Shown: positions 45,050 to 58,089 of the stretch, one piece after another
How positions within the stretch are numbered: position 1 is the stretch's first letter
Layout of the letters: each line of letters starts with the position of its first letter
NCBI GenBank assembly: GCA_034509425.1
Contig: JAVTVJ010000511.1
Span: 1 to 64,000, forward strand
DNA: 64,000 nt
Source: Eopsaltria australis
Lineage: Eukaryota; Chordata; Aves; Passeriformes; Petroicidae
Direction: 5' to 3'
Notes under the pieces: model-generated
Databases searched by the model: none
What the model was told of the DNA's origin: nothing
The model's input: only the letters and a program-made list of their open reading frames with translations
Translations under genes and position numbers: made by a program

Positions 45050-46870
45050 GAACAGTTTGGTTTCGAGAGGACTTTAAACATCCCAGCACAGCTTGATGGC
45101 ACTTTCCCCCCACTGCCGACCCAGGGCTCTGCTGCCTGGAGCTGTCCCTGCCAGCAGCTGCTTCCCTGTGCCCAGGGCTAGGCCCTGCCAGTGCTGCCAG
45201 AGCCCAGCCCAGCCCTGAGGGCTCAGCTCTGGCCCTGCAGAGCCCTCCCAGCACAGGGCACTGCCCAGGGGCAGCTCTGGCTCTGCAGGCTCTGATGGCA
45301 AAGTCAGAGCAACCCCGAGGAGGCTGGAAAAGTGACACTGATGCTGCCTGTAAGGGACCCTGTGCTGATTTCTGTCACTGCCTGGTTTATTCACAGCTGA
45401 GAGAAAATGTTTTGGATTTTTCTCAACCTGAACTGAGCAATGAATACCTATGTGCAATTTACCATTCAGGCAACCCAGATCAGTAGATTTAAACAGCAAG
45501 ATTTTCCCCTTTTATTCACTCCCTGCCTTGCTGTTTTCATGCACCATCTGCTTCCAAATGTCACGCTGGGAGCAGTCCTGAGCAATGCAGCACACTCACC
45601 AGACAAGAACACTTCCAAGCCTCACCAGCTGTCTCCTTCCACACAGATCTTCTCCCCCATTGTTGGCAGCAGCTCCCCGGGCTGGCTGAGAGCTGCCCCT
45701 GGCAGGCAGCAGAGTCCCTGCCCCAGCACAGCACCCTGGGCTGCAGGACCCTGTTCTGCAGGACAGCCCTGGGCACCCCTGGCTGCTCTACACAAGAGAG
45801 AATCAGAGAATGCACTTACAGGATCTGTCGACATTGGGATGTTACAGCTTTAGGAGATCACTCCAGGAGCTGCAGCTGCCTTGTCCTGCAGCCAGAGGCT
45901 TCCTGTGTCAAGGGCTGGCAATGATTCTCCCCCAGGCACTTCCCAGGCTCTTCCAGCCCTGACTGATTGAAGCTCTCTGTGCCTCTGTGCTGTGCCCAGG
46001 GTGGCTGCAGGCAGTGCCCCAGCCCTGCTGGGCTGTGCACAGGAGCTGCTCCTGGCCAGAGCTGTCTCTCTGCAGCGCTGCCCTTGCCAGGAGCTGCCTC
46101 TGTGCCAGGAGCCTGGCCCAGCTCAGCAGCACAGACACAGCACAAGGACTTTAATGACCCTCTGGGGCTTTGGTGTTGTTTACATGAGACTCAGTCCCTC
46201 GGATAGTGTTCAAAACGCTTCTTTTGAAGTCAAAATGAGATTTATACGCTGAAGTTGCTGGAAGTTTTAATGGGTCCCACTGAGGGACACAACTGAGAAA
46301 GTGTCCCCAGGTTCCAGTTAGAGCAGAACACTGGAGGCAGTGATGACAGCTGGGGACAAACAAGGCAAAGGTGTCTGTGATGCTGAGCAAAGCTGGATGT
46401 GTTTCAGCAATGCAAAGGGCCAAGGCCTGAGCCCCAGCCCCTGGCAAGGCACATCCTGTCCCTCCCTCATTGCTCAGGCCTCTTCCCGGGCCACTGCCAT
46501 GTGGCCATGTGCAATGGCAAGGGCAGCACCATGGGGCGGCCCCTGCCAGGCTGCTGAGCAGGGCCAAGGAGGCAATGAGGCCCCAGCACAGCAAGGCTCA
46601 CTTGTCTCCTCCTCATGCCTCACGCCCAGGGCCAGCAGCCATGGCCAAAGTGCTGCAGGAGTTGCCTCTGGCAGGGCCTTGCAGCTGCTGCCCATGCCTG
46701 TGGCCTCTGCAGCCCAGGCTGTGCTACGGTGTCCCTGCCCTGTGCCTCTGTCTCTGCAGGCTGTCCTCATGCCCTGGCTGCCCCACCTGGCTGGCCCCTT
46801 CCTTTGCTGGCAGCTCTGCCTCCTGCCTGCCTCTGCCTGCCCACACAAAGCCTTGGCCTTGATGCCTGAT
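45050..46870 (-). repeat. Receptor upstream block, copy B
   Basis: Copy of 17541-19330 upstream of receptor B. Beside the coding exon it matches copy C rather than A (CAATCTGTAAAAAAGTAATC on plus). Shorter open frames only. Confidence 0.7.
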
Positions 46871-47204
46871 GGGTCAATTAAATTTTTACTGTGCCTGTGA
46901 ACTTTTAGCCAAAAAACAAATCATGCAGGGGCTGCTTTCCCAGCAGGTACGGTTCGAAGAGAAGAAGACGACATCTGGCTCCAGAGTGCAGTGATAGAGC
47001 CAACAAGAAGTGAATCTGGGAACTTGGATGGGTTTAATCTTAAAGGTGAAATTGTAATACACATATAGCGACTGTATATAAGCGACACATGTGTCCATGT
47101 AAGGTTAGGAGTTAATCCTTGCTGGAGCTCAGTCCTGTATAAATGACAGCCTCTTACACACCAAAGTAGTATTAAGGAGTCTTATTCTGATATTTCAGAG
47201 ATTT
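46871..47204. other. Spacer shared with 19331-19690
   Basis: The counterpart of the spacer after receptor block A. It has no gene. Confidence 0.6.
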
Positions 47205-47772
47205 GGTTACAGAACCTCACAGAACTGAGCAGACAACTGTGTCACTGTGGAACCTCATGGAACAAAGGGTCCATTGTGACACAGTAGAACCCAATGGAGC
47301 CAAGGGGCCCTTTTGACACTGTGGGTGCCAATGGAACCAAGGAGACCATTGTGACACATGGAACTGATGGTCCATTGTGACACTGCAGCTCCAAGGCGTC
47401 CATTGTGACACTGCAGAACCGCATGGACTCAGGGTGACCATGTTATACTATAGAACTTCATGGAACAAAGGGTCCATGGTGACATTGCAGAACCAAGGAA
47501 AGCGTTGTTGAGAGTATGAAACCTCATGGAAGGAGAAGTCCATTGTGACACTGTAGGGTCTCATGGAACCAAACATCATTTGTGAAATTGCAGAGATTCA
47601 CGGAACAACAGCAACTGCTGGGACACTTTGGGACCCACCGGAACCAAGGGGCCATTGTAGCATGGCAGGGCCTCATGGAAACAAGGGGCCAGTGTGACAC
47701 TGCGGGGCCATCTGGAACCAAGGATCCAATATAACACTACCATTGTGACACTGTGGGGCTCCATGGATCCAA
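47205..47772 (+). repeat. 37-bp minisatellite array (+)
   Basis: Counterpart of 19695-20870 but about 600 bp shorter, so the arrays have changed length since duplication. Confidence 0.88.
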
Positions 47773-48295
47773 GGGAACAGGAAAAAGGTGTGGTTGGCTT
47801 GGCCTGACTGGTCCAACTGACCCTGGTATGTCGAGGGTCCCTTCCCATGCCCCCCTGAAACACTGGGGCTCTGGGCTTTCCTTCAAATGGAAAAGAACTG
47901 TCCTTCTCCTCCAAGTGCCATTGGCCAAAATGGGATTGTGCCTCCAAAATTCCCTATATCCAGGGAGTGCTTCTACACAAAAGCTGCCCTTACCAACAAG
48001 ACTGGCTGCCCTTGGCTTCCTGAGAGCCATCTCTCACCTGCCTTCAAACACTGGGGCTCTGGGCTTTCCTTCCTGTGGAAAAGAACTGTCCCTCCTGCCC
48101 AGGCATCCATGGCCAAAACTGGTACTTCTCCTCCAAAATTCCGTATATCCAAGGGTTTCTCAAAGACAAAAGTTGCCAGGACAGACAGCTCTGGCTGGCC
48201 TTGGCCTCTGGTGCCTGCCTCTAACCTGGCCCTGAAACACTGGGGCTCTGGGCTTTCCTTCCTCTGGGAAAGAAATGGCCTTCTGCTCATAGTCT
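47773..48295 (+). repeat. 189-bp tandem repeat array (+)
   Basis: Counterpart of 20871-21345, same unit order. Confidence 0.88.
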
Positions 48296-48905
48296 AAGAA
48301 ACTGAGCAGAGGACAAGGCCAGCTAGACCTGTGTCTTGTAGCAGCTTTTGTCTGACAGCAATCCTTGGATAGATGGAATTTTGGAGGCCAAATTCCAGTT
48401 TTGGCCACGGGCACCTGGAGAAGAAGGATGGCTCTTTTCCATAGGAAGGAAAGCAGAGCCCCAGTGCTTCAGGGGCAGATAAGTGGCAGCCACCAAGGGC
48501 GAAGGCCAGCCAGAGCTGTCTGTCCTGGCAGCTTTTGGCTGTGAGAAATCCTTGTATAGATGGGATTTTGGGAGGTAGAATCCCAGTTTTGGCCATGGCC
48601 CCTGGAGGAGAAGGAGGGTTCTTTTCCATAGGAGGGAAGGAACAAAGCTCTGGTGTTTCAGGGGCAGATGAGAGGTGACCACCGGAGGCCAAGGCCAGCA
48701 AGAGCTGGCAGGTTTTGTCTGGGATTTTATTAGGGGAAGTACCAATTTTGACCAGGGGAACTGGTGGGAGAAGGACAGTTCTGTTCCAGAGGAAGGAAAG
48801 CCCAGAGCCCCAGTGCTCCAGGGGCAGATGAGCAGCAGCCCTCAACAGGCGAAGACCAGCCAGACCTGTCAGGCAGCCCCTGGGAGGCCAAACAGCCAGA
48901 CCTGT
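48296..48905 (-). repeat. 189-bp tandem repeat array (-)
   Basis: Counterpart of 21346-21950, with the same turning point CTCATAGTCTAAGAAACTGAG at about 48285-48305. Confidence 0.88.
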
Positions 48906-49268
48906 TCCATGTTCCCTTGGTTCCACGAGGCCCCATAGTGTCGCAATGGCCCATGGCTTCCAGGAGGCCCTGCAGGATCACAATGGCCCTTTGGTTCCAT
49001 GGGGCCCCAAAGTGTCACAATGAGTACATTCCATGGTGATTCCATGATGATTCCATGGGGCCTTGCAATGTCACAATGGTCTCCATGGATCCACGGTGCC
49101 CTGCAGGATCACAATGGCCCTTTGGTTCCACCAGGCCCTGTAATGCAACAATGGCCTCTTGGTTCCACAAAGCCCTGCTGCTTCACATTGGCCCCTTGGG
49201 ACCATGTGGCCCCACAGATCCACAATGATCCCCTTGCTTCCACGAGGCCCCACAGTGTCACAGTGGTC
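48906..49268 (-). repeat. 37-bp minisatellite array (-)
   Basis: Counterpart of 21951-22374. Confidence 0.88.
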
Positions 49269-50335
49269 TCCATAATAAGGAAGCAACCAAGCCCCAGTGT
49301 TACAGGGGCAGATGAGGGGCAGTCACCAGAGGCCAAGGCCAACCAGACTTGATGGTACTGGCAGATTTCATCTGGGAGCAATCCCCAGATATAGGGAATT
49401 TTAGAGGCACAACAGGAATTTCAGATATGGACACCTGCAAGAGGAGGATGCTTCTTTTCCATAGGAATGAAAGCATGGAACACCAGGGTTTCAGGGGCAG
49501 ATGAAAGGTGGCCATCAGAGGCCAAGGCCAGCTAGACATCTCTGTCCCGGCTGCTTTTGTCTGAAAGCAACCCTTGGATATAGGGAATTTTGGAGGTGGG
49601 GTCTCAATTTTGGCCATGGACACCTTGACAAGAAAGAGGGCTCTTTTCTATTGGAAGGAAAGCACAGAGCACCAGTATGTCAAAAGCAGATGAGAGGCAG
49701 CCCCCAAGAGGCCAAGAACAGCCAGACCTGTCTGTCCTGGCAGCTTTCACTTGGCAGCAATCCTTGGATGCACAGTTTTGGAGGTGGAATCCCAATTTCA
49801 GCCATGGGTGCCTGGTCGAGATGGATGGGATTTCCTAGAGGAAAAAAAAACATGAAGTCCAAGTGCTTTGGAAGAAGATGAGAGGTGACCACCATGGGCC
49901 AAGGCAGCCAGACCTGTCTCCCCTGGCACCTTTCATCTGGGGGCAGTCCTTGGATATAGGGAAACTTGAAGGCAGTATCCCAATTTCAGCCATGGGCACC
50001 TGGATGTGAAACGTTTTCTCCCAAAGGAAAGAAAAGCACATGGTCCCAGTGTTTCAAAGGCAGATGAGAGGTGGTCCCCGGGTGGCCAAGCCAGCCAGAT
50101 CTGTGTGTCCTGGCAGATTTCATCTGGAAACAATCTTTGCATACAAGGAAATTTGGAGGAGGAATCCCAGTTTTGGCCATGGGACCCTGGATGAAGAAGG
50201 ACAGGTCTTCTCCACAGGAAGGAAAGCCCAGAGCCCCAGTGCTCCAGGGGCAGATGAGCAGCAGCCCTCAACATGCCACGGTCATCTGAACCTGTCAGAC
50301 AGCCCCCAGGAGGCCCAGCCAGCCAGGCCTGTTCC
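49269..50335 (-). repeat. 189-bp tandem repeat array (-)
   Basis: Matches 22375-23424 in direct orientation and 27759-28767 in reverse complement, linking the direct and inverted duplications. Confidence 0.88.
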
Positions 50336-50600
50336 ATGTTCCCTTGGTTCCATCAGGTCCCACAGTGTCACAATGTTCTCCTTGATTCTGAAGTGTTGCA
50401 GGTGCTGACTGACACCTTGCAGTGTCACAGTGGCTTCTTGGTTCCACAAAGCCCTGAAGTGTCACAATGGCCCCTTGGCTCCCTGTGGCCCCGCTGTGTC
50501 ACAATGGCTCCTCTGGGACACTCTGGGCTCCACAGTGTCACCATGGCCCCTTGGTTCCATGGGCACCCCTGAGTTCCACAATGGTCCCAATGAGCCCCGT
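50336..50600 (-). repeat. 37-bp minisatellite array (-)
   Basis: Reverse-complement counterpart of 27496-27758. Confidence 0.88.
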
Positions 50601-51729
50601 GGTGCATTTGGTGCTGAGCCCTTGAACCTCAGGGCCTGAGAGGAGATTGCACAAACCTTTCCAGGAGCCAAAGGCAGAGGAAAAACCCAAAGTGTCTCAA
50701 AGCATTGATGGGTCCCACTGAGGTCCATCCCCAACACAGGCTCCTGATGGACTCCTTGGAGGAGAGAATTGGAGGCCAGGATTGCACAAAGCTCTCAGAT
50801 CCTCAGTGTGGAAAGGAGAAAGGAAAGAACCTTAAAAAACTGAAGTGACTGCAGCATTAATGAGCCCCACTGAGTGTTGTTACTGACAGAGAATCTCAAG
50901 GGACTCGTTAGAGCAGAGAATTGGAGGCCAGGATTGCACAAAGCTCTCAGAGACTCCAAGGCAAAAGCAAAACCCAAAGTCCTTGGAAAAACCTGCAGTC
51001 CCTGGGAGCATTAAGGAGCCCCCAGGGCCATTCCTGAGCAGGCTCCCCAGGGACTCCTTCCAGCAGATCCCTGAGGCCACTGGGATGTGGGGGGGATGCT
51101 GAGGGCAGGACAAGGGGGTGACAGTGGCCAGCCTTGCTGGGGCTGTGCCAGGAGGCCCCAGGGCCTCAGGACAAGGTGTCTCCTCCCAGCCCTTGGTGGC
51201 ACAGACCCTGCTGTGTCCCAGGGCACCAAGACTTGGCTTCTCTTTGTCCCCACCTGTCACCTCTGCCTCCAATTTCCTGCTCTAACTGGAACCTGGGGAC
51301 ACTTTCTCAGTTGAGTCCCTCATTGGGACCCATTAAAAGTTCAAGAAACTTTGGAGTTTGATTGTGACTTGGAATCCTTGAGAGGTTTCCTAACAAACCA
51401 TGGCTCTGCCTTGATTTCCCTCTGCTCTGGTGCAGTTCATCAGGAAGGTTTCCTGCTACATTTATGGAGAAATATCTCAAAGAGTTTCTCAGAAATACAC
51501 ATTCCTATTTTAAAGGGTGTATTTTATTACTGAGTTTCCCCACTGCAAACAGACACACTCCTCAAGTGTGTGCTGAGCCCAAGGTGCCACCAAAGCCACT
51601 GCAGCCCTGGCCTGGGCCAGCTGTGAGGGTGGATTCTCATCCCAAGCTGCCCTGGGCCATGGCAAGGGGCTGTGGCCATGGACACTGCACTGACCCCACT
51701 GCTGGGTTTGGCTGCCAGGGACACCGTGA
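50601..51729. other. Duplicated flank block, right copy, no gene
   Basis: Reverse complement of 26361-27495. No protein was recognised. Confidence 0.6.
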
Positions 51730-51990
51730 GGAGTTCAAGGTTCCTTGGGAACACTGCGGAGGACTGGGACAGACTGGGGGACACTGGGAATGGTGTGGGA
51801 GACACTGGGACACACTGGGAGTGATAATGGGGGATACTGGGACAAACCGGGGACACTGGGAACACTGTGAGGAAGACTGGGGGACACTGGGGTATAGTGT
51901 GGATGACACTGGGGGAAACTGGAAGGGAGTGGGAATTGACTCAGGTGTACTGTGAGGGCTTGGAGGGGCAGTGGGTGTGTACTGGGCTGT
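51730..51990. repeat. GGACACTGGG-type minisatellite, right copy
   Basis: Reverse complement of the CCCAGTGTCC repeat at 26060-26360. Confidence 0.85.
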
Positions 51991-52077
51991 ACTGGGAATG
52001 AACTGGCGTGGTTCAGTGGGCTGTTCCCGCCTCCGCAGGCTTCCCATTTGCCAAGGCTCCCGCCCGTCACTTCCCGC

Positions 52078-52800
52078 AGCCAATCAGCTCCTGGGATCGG
52101 GGCCTCAGGGGCAGTGCCTCGATCCAGCGCCATTTCTTTGACTACAACTCCCGCCATGCCCCGCGGCCCGGTAGAGCCCCATTGGAGCCGGGACTACAAC
52201 TCCCGTCATGCCCCGCGCCCCACAGATTCCCCCGGTATCCGCCCCCATTTGCCCCATAAGTGTCCGACAGACCCTCCAGGATCCCTCAGTGCCCCCTCAG
52301 TGCCCACTCGAGTCCCCCCAAAAGCGTCCCCGGACCCCCAGGTGCTTCCAATCCCACAGATGCCCGTTACAGCCACTCCTGGGACTTCATCTCCTCTCAT
52401 CCCCCGCGGCCCCACAGCCCCTCATAACACAGTTCCGCGCCAAAAACTCCTATCATGCCCCTCGCCCTAAAGAGCCCGGTCAGAGCTCCCCAAGCTCCCC
52501 CCAAGGGCTCCAGAACCGTGTTCGTTCCCCCCGAGGAGCTGAAGTCGCGGCTCGGACGCAAAAGTGTCCCCCAAGGGCCTTCCCGGACCCCAAACGCCCC
52601 GTTCGAGCCGCTTCCGGGACTACACTTCCCATCATGCTCCGCGGCGCCCGTAGAGCTCCGTTACAGCCGTGACTCCATCTCCCGTCATGCCCCGCGCCAC
52701 ACAGAACGCCATTGTAGCAGCGCTTCCAACTCCCGTGATGCTCCGCGGCGCCGTTGACCCGTATTCTACCCGCACCTACAACTCCCATGATGCCCCGCGG
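52078..52800 (+). promoter_or_regulatory. CCAAT box and array of eight ZNF143-like sites, right copy
   Basis: AGCCAATCAGCTCC at about 52079 is a CCAAT (NF-Y type) box. Sites of the form GACTACAACTCCC then GTCATGCCCCGCGC begin near 52138, 52189, 52382, 52445, 52615, 52670, 52727 and 52775. Some keep the full core and others are degraded (for example AAAACTCCTATCATGCCCC). It is CpG-rich. No gene start is visible downstream. Confidence 0.6.
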
Positions 52801-53089
52801 CGCAGAGAGCCCCGCCAGAGCCCCCAAGGGCCCGCCCGGACCCCGCAGGGCCCCAAATTCCCCTCCCTGACCTCCAAGGGCCCCCCTGGACCCTCAAGGG
52901 CCGCTCCCAACCCCAGACTTTCCCTCAGGATCCCCGAGTGCCCCCCAGTGCCCACTCGGCCCCCCAAGTGTCCTCCAGACCCTCAAGGAACCTCTAAATT
53001 CCCTCCCCAGACCCAAAACTGCCCCAAATGTGTCCCAGAAATGTCTCCATGCACCCCGAATTGCACTCCTTGACCCTGTCTGAGAAAAA

Positions 53090-53400
53090 GACGGTAAAAA
53101 AGATTGCAAAAGGTCTCAATTAGGACTAATTAGCACAAAGATGGAGAAATCAATAACCAATACAGGTTAATTAATTAATGAAGGGAATCACATTACTTAG
53201 AACCAATTAACATGAAGTTCTTTTGTTCCAGAAAATGCATAGATTTGTGTTTAAATATATAAATTGGGTAATAAAATAGAAAACAATATCCTTATAAATA
53301 TGAAGTAATTACAACTAATGAATGTAATAATTCAATAGTAAAAATTAAGAATAACTTACATTAATAATTAGTAAGGAGAAAATACATAAATGTGGAAGCT
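53090..53400. other. AT-rich stretch, right copy
   Basis: Reverse complement of 24690-25000. Confidence 0.7.
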
Positions 53401-55034
53401 CATGGAACCAAGGAGATCATTGTTGACTGTTCAAAGCTTGATGGAACTAAAAGTCCTTTGTGACACTGTAGGGATGCATGGAACCAAAATCCATTTAGCA
53501 GCATTGGGGCCACATGGAACCAATGGTCCATTGTGACACTGTGGATCCATGGTGATCACTGTGACTCTGAGAAAGATTTTTGAACCAAAAGTACATCGTG
53601 ACAGAGAAAGACTTTGTGTAATCAGGGGTACATTTGGACACAGCAAGGCCTCGATGGAGCCATGGAACCATTGTTGACAGTACGGAAACTCATGGAACCA
53701 AGAGGCCATTGTGACACTGCAGGGCCTTGTGGAACCAAGGATCCATTGTGACACAATGGGGCTGCATGGAACAAAGGGGCCATTGTGACAATGCAGATCC
53801 AGGGATCCATGGTGACACTGCAGAACCAAGGAGACCATTGTTGACAATATGAAAGCTCCTGGAACCAGAAGCCCATTGTGACTCAGCAAGGCCTCATGGA
53901 ACCAAGGATCCATTGTGACACCGTGTGGCCTCATGGAACCATGAGCCACTGTGACTCGGCAGGGCCACATGGAGCCAAGGGGCCATTGTGACACTGTGGA
54001 TCCAAGGAGACCCTTGTGACTGAGGAACCTCATGGAACCACAGGTCCACTGTTACATTCTGGGCTCTGTGGAATCAAGGGGACCACAGTGCCTCCACAGG
54101 GCCTCATGGAACAATGGACACTATTAGGACCCTCTGGAACCACAGGGACATTGTAGCACAGCAGGGCCTCATGGAATCAAGGGGACCACAGTGACAGTGA
54201 GGGGCTCCATGGGATGAAGGGTCCATTCTGGCACTGTGCAACCAAGGAGGCCATTGTGACACTACAGGACATGATGGAACAATGGGGCCATTGTGAGCCA
54301 GTGGGGCCTCATGGAACCATGGAGACCATTGTGACACCGAGGCCTCGTGGAACCAAAGGTCCATTTTGTCACTGCAGGGCCTCATGGAACCAAGGGCACA
54401 ATACTGGCACCGTGAGGCTCTAAGGGACGAACAGAGCATTCTTACACTGCAGAACCATGGGCCCATTCTGACACAGCAGAGCCTCATGAAACCATGGAGA
54501 CCATTGTGACACTCTGAGGCCTTGTTAAACCAAAGGGACATTGTGGCACTTTAGGGACATTGTGGCTTTTCAGGGCCTTGTGAAACCAAGGGGGCCACAG
54601 TGAAACTGTGGGGCTCAATGGAACCGAGTGGCCATTGTGAAAATGAGGGGACCCATGGAACCAAGGGTTGATTGTGACACTGCAGGGCCTTATGGAATCA
54701 TGGAAACCATTGTGACACTACAGGCCTCATTGTACAAAGGGGCCATTGTGACACTTTGCAGCCCCATGAAACCAAGGAGTCCCTTGTGACACTACAAGGC
54801 CTCATGGAAGCAAGGAACCATTGTGACACTCTCGGGTCTCATCAGGCCAAGGGGCAATTGTGGCAGTGTGGCACCACTGAACCAAGGAGACCATGGTAAC
54901 ACTGCAGGGCTCCAGGGAACTAAGGATTCATGTAACAGTGCAGGACCTCATGTAACCAAAGGTCCATTGTGATCCTGTGAGGCACCATGGATCAGTGGAG
55001 ACCATAATGACACTGTGGGCCCCATGGAACCAAG
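53395..55034 (+). repeat. 37-bp minisatellite array (+), longest in the window
   Basis: About forty-three degenerate units, ending at the fixed junction with the 189-bp repeat. Confidence 0.88.
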
Positions 55035-55850
55035 GGAACATGGAACAGGTCTGGCTGTTTGGCCTCCCAGGGGCTGCCTGACAGGTCTGGCTGACCTTGG
55101 CATGTGGACGGCTGCCTCTCATCAGCCCCTGGAGCACTGGGGCTCTGTACTTTCCTTCCTCTGGAAAAGAACTGTCCTCCTCCAGGAGCCCATGGCCAAA
55201 ATTGGTACTCCCCCCAAAAAGTCCCTATGTAAAAGGGCTTTTTCCAGACAAAAGCTGCCAGGACAGACAGCTCTTGCTGGCCTTGGCCTTTGGTGGTCAC
55301 CTCACCTCTGCCCCTGAAACACTGGGGCTCTGTGTCTTCCTTCCTATGGAAAAGAACGAGCCTTCTTGTCCAGGGCCATGGCCAAAACTGGGATTTGACC
55401 TCCCAAATTCCATCTATCCAAGGATTGCTCCTGGACAAAAGCTGCCAGTAGAGATCAGTGGGAGGCTTGGCCTCCCAAGGGCTGTCTTATCTACAACCAA
55501 ACACTGGGGCTCCGTGCTTTCTGCCAAAGTGGAAGAAAACTGTCCTTCTCTTCAAGGTGCCCATGGCCAAAACTGACAGTCTACATCCCAAAGTCTGTAT
55601 ATTCAAGGATTTCTCCCACACTAAAGCTGCCAGGATAGACAGGTCTGGCTTCCCTTGGCCCTTGGTGGCTGCCTCTCATCTGCCCCTGAATCACTGTGGG
55701 TCTGCTTTCCTTCCTATGGAAAGGAACCATCGTTCTCATCCTGATGCCCACAGCTGAAATTGGTATTTGGCCACCAAAATTCCATCTATCCAAAGATTGC
55801 CCCTAGACCAAAGTAGCCAGGAGAGACAGGTCTGGCTGCCTTGTCTTCTT
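55035..55850 (+). repeat. 189-bp tandem repeat array (+)
   Basis: A little over four units. It ends with GATTTTCTGTGACTATGACC and TTTTCATTTGC, similar to the end of the array at 61545. Confidence 0.88.
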
Positions 55851-56635
55851 GTGATTTTCTGTGACTATGACCAGAATATTTTCATTTGCAAACACCTTGG
55901 ATAGTGTGGCAGGACTTCCTAACACCCACACCCCCCCTACAACAGATGGCTGGTGCAGAAGGGAGAGATAACCCAGGTGGGTCAAAAGCCCAGCAAGGGG
56001 TCATCTCCTGGTGCCAAAAGGTCTGCAGCCTACCAAGAATCAGCACCTTGGTATGGAGAGCAGATGTGGGAAGAGATACAAGGAAAAGAAATATCAGTTG
56101 ACAAAAGACACTTGTCTTTACAACTATAAAAGTAATACAGATTATCATGGATGTAGGAGCCTCTTCCACATTCCCTGGGAACGTGTAAGATGGCTACTCC
56201 CCAAAGCTTGGACATGTCTTCATTTTTCTTTTTCCAGAAACTTAGGGAAAGGATTTTGATGTGTGCCCCACCAGCAAATGGGTGATAAGATTCATTGAAT
56301 CTTAATCTATACTATTTTTTTGCTAGCTTTGAAAAAGGTGCCTTATTGTGCACTGTACATTACATACTAGTAGTTCTTTTTGGTTTAGTCCTGTGTAGTA
56401 AAGAGTCTGTTTAAAGTCTTATGTCTGTTAGTTTTGTGTCCATTAAATAAATAATTCATTCTATATTACATTGAATTGGCCATGATTAAAGAACTTTTGA
56501 CCAAGGGTGGGTTTTGGAGAGCTGGCTGCCCCAAACAGGCTACTGCCTGCTGCTGGAGGCCTGGGCAAAAGGCAGGGACTCTCCTAATCTCTCATATCTA
56601 TTCATAACGTGCCAGAATGGTCCTCCGGTTCAACA
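55851..56635. other. Unassigned AT-rich insertion
   Basis: Unique-looking DNA between two arrays. CATTAAATAAATAATTC near 56440 is a possible polyadenylation signal on the plus strand, so it could be an old LTR. I could not define ends. Confidence 0.35.
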
Positions 56636-57097
56636 AGGTGTCCAAGTGTCACAATGGTCTCCATGGTTCCACGAGGCCCCACTGGCTCACAATGGCCTCC
56701 TTGGTTCCATGATGTCCGGTCATGTAACAATGGTGTCCTTGGTTCCATGATGTCCTGTAGTGTGACAATGGCTTCCTTGGATCCACAGTGTCAGAATGGG
56801 CCATTCATCCCATGGAGTCCCACAGTGTCACTATTGTCCCCTTGATTCCATGGGGCCCTGCAATGTCACAATGGCCCCTTGGCTCCATGTGGCCTTGCTG
56901 TGTCATAATGGACTTTTGGTTCCATGAGATTTCATGCTGTCAGAGGTGGTCTTCTTGGTCCCATGAGGCCTTGCTCTGATACAATGAACTTTTGGTTCCA
57001 TGGGGTTTTGCTGCATCACAATGGACCCTTTGTTCTATGAGCCTCTGCTGTCACCAAATGTCCAAAATACCAGAATTGCCATGAGGCCCTGCAATGC
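56636..57097 (-). repeat. 37-bp minisatellite array (-)
   Basis: About eleven reverse-complement units. Confidence 0.88.
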
Positions 57098-57990
57098 AGT
57101 TCCTGAGTGGGGTTTGTTGTTCAGGAAACCTGCTCAGGCTTTTCCATTCTTTCCTCACCAACAGGAAAACTTCTCCTGACCCTGTGTGCAGGCAGAGCCC
57201 TGAGGAGAGCAGGTGGGACATGGTGCAATGGGCTGGGACACGCAGCTGCAGAGCTCAGGGGACAAGGTTGTGATGCAGGGGACAGGGATGTCAGTGCCAG
57301 GTGGGCGATGTCAGACATGGTGAGGTTGGGGCTGAGGAGCAGCTTGTCCAAACAGGGTCAGCCTGCAAGGGGCTCATTCTTCTCTGTGCCCAGACCTCCT
57401 AAGGTGACATTCAGCACCAACATCACTTGGGGAGTGCTTTATAAACCTCTTCCCTGAACTTAAAGAAAAAACTACTGCCTTGATTAAAAACCAAAAGCAT
57501 CATGCAGTGCACTTTGAAATCTTCCTCCTTAACACAACTCCAAACTGGCTCCCATCAGCTGCACAAGCCCTGGAGACTTGAAGACAATTGAAGGAAGACA
57601 AGGAGCTCCTGAGGCCTTTCTGGATTTTAATCAGCCCCACGGTGGATTTGGGGCTGAGTGCAGGAGCCTCAGGCACTGAGAGAAGGATGAAGAAGCTGCT
57701 CAAGGAGGCAGAAGCAAAACTCCAAGTGCCTTGGAGCATCAATGGGCCCCAGTGAGGGCAGGGAGTGGCAAAGGCTGCGCAGGGAGTGGTGAGAGCAGAT
57801 CCTTGAGGCCAGGATTGCAGGGAGCCAAAGGCTGTGAGCAGGGAAGGGCAATGCTGAGAAAGGCCTGGCTTGGCTGGAGGAAGCAGAAAGGCCAAGGCCT
57901 GAGGCCAGGCCTGGCACAGCAGGGCCTGTCCCTCCCGGGTGCCTCGGGGCTGTTTGTGGGGCAGGGGGATGCGAGGGGCAGCAAGGACAA
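57098..57990 (-). repeat. Dispersed duplicated block D, copy 3
   Basis: Same orientation as 34390-35112, with about 190 bp of extra sequence at about 57440-57640. Confidence 0.8.
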
Positions 57991-58089
57991 ATGGCATCAA
58001 CCTGGGTGACACTGCAGATCCTCCTGGAACCAAGGGCCAGTGGGACACAGCAGGGCCTCATGGAAACAAGAGGCCATTGTGAGCCTGCA

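Larger units (their letters stand above)
49290..53400. repeat. Inverted duplication 2, right arm
   Basis: Reverse complement of 24690-28770, with the same internal order reversed. Confidence 0.88.
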
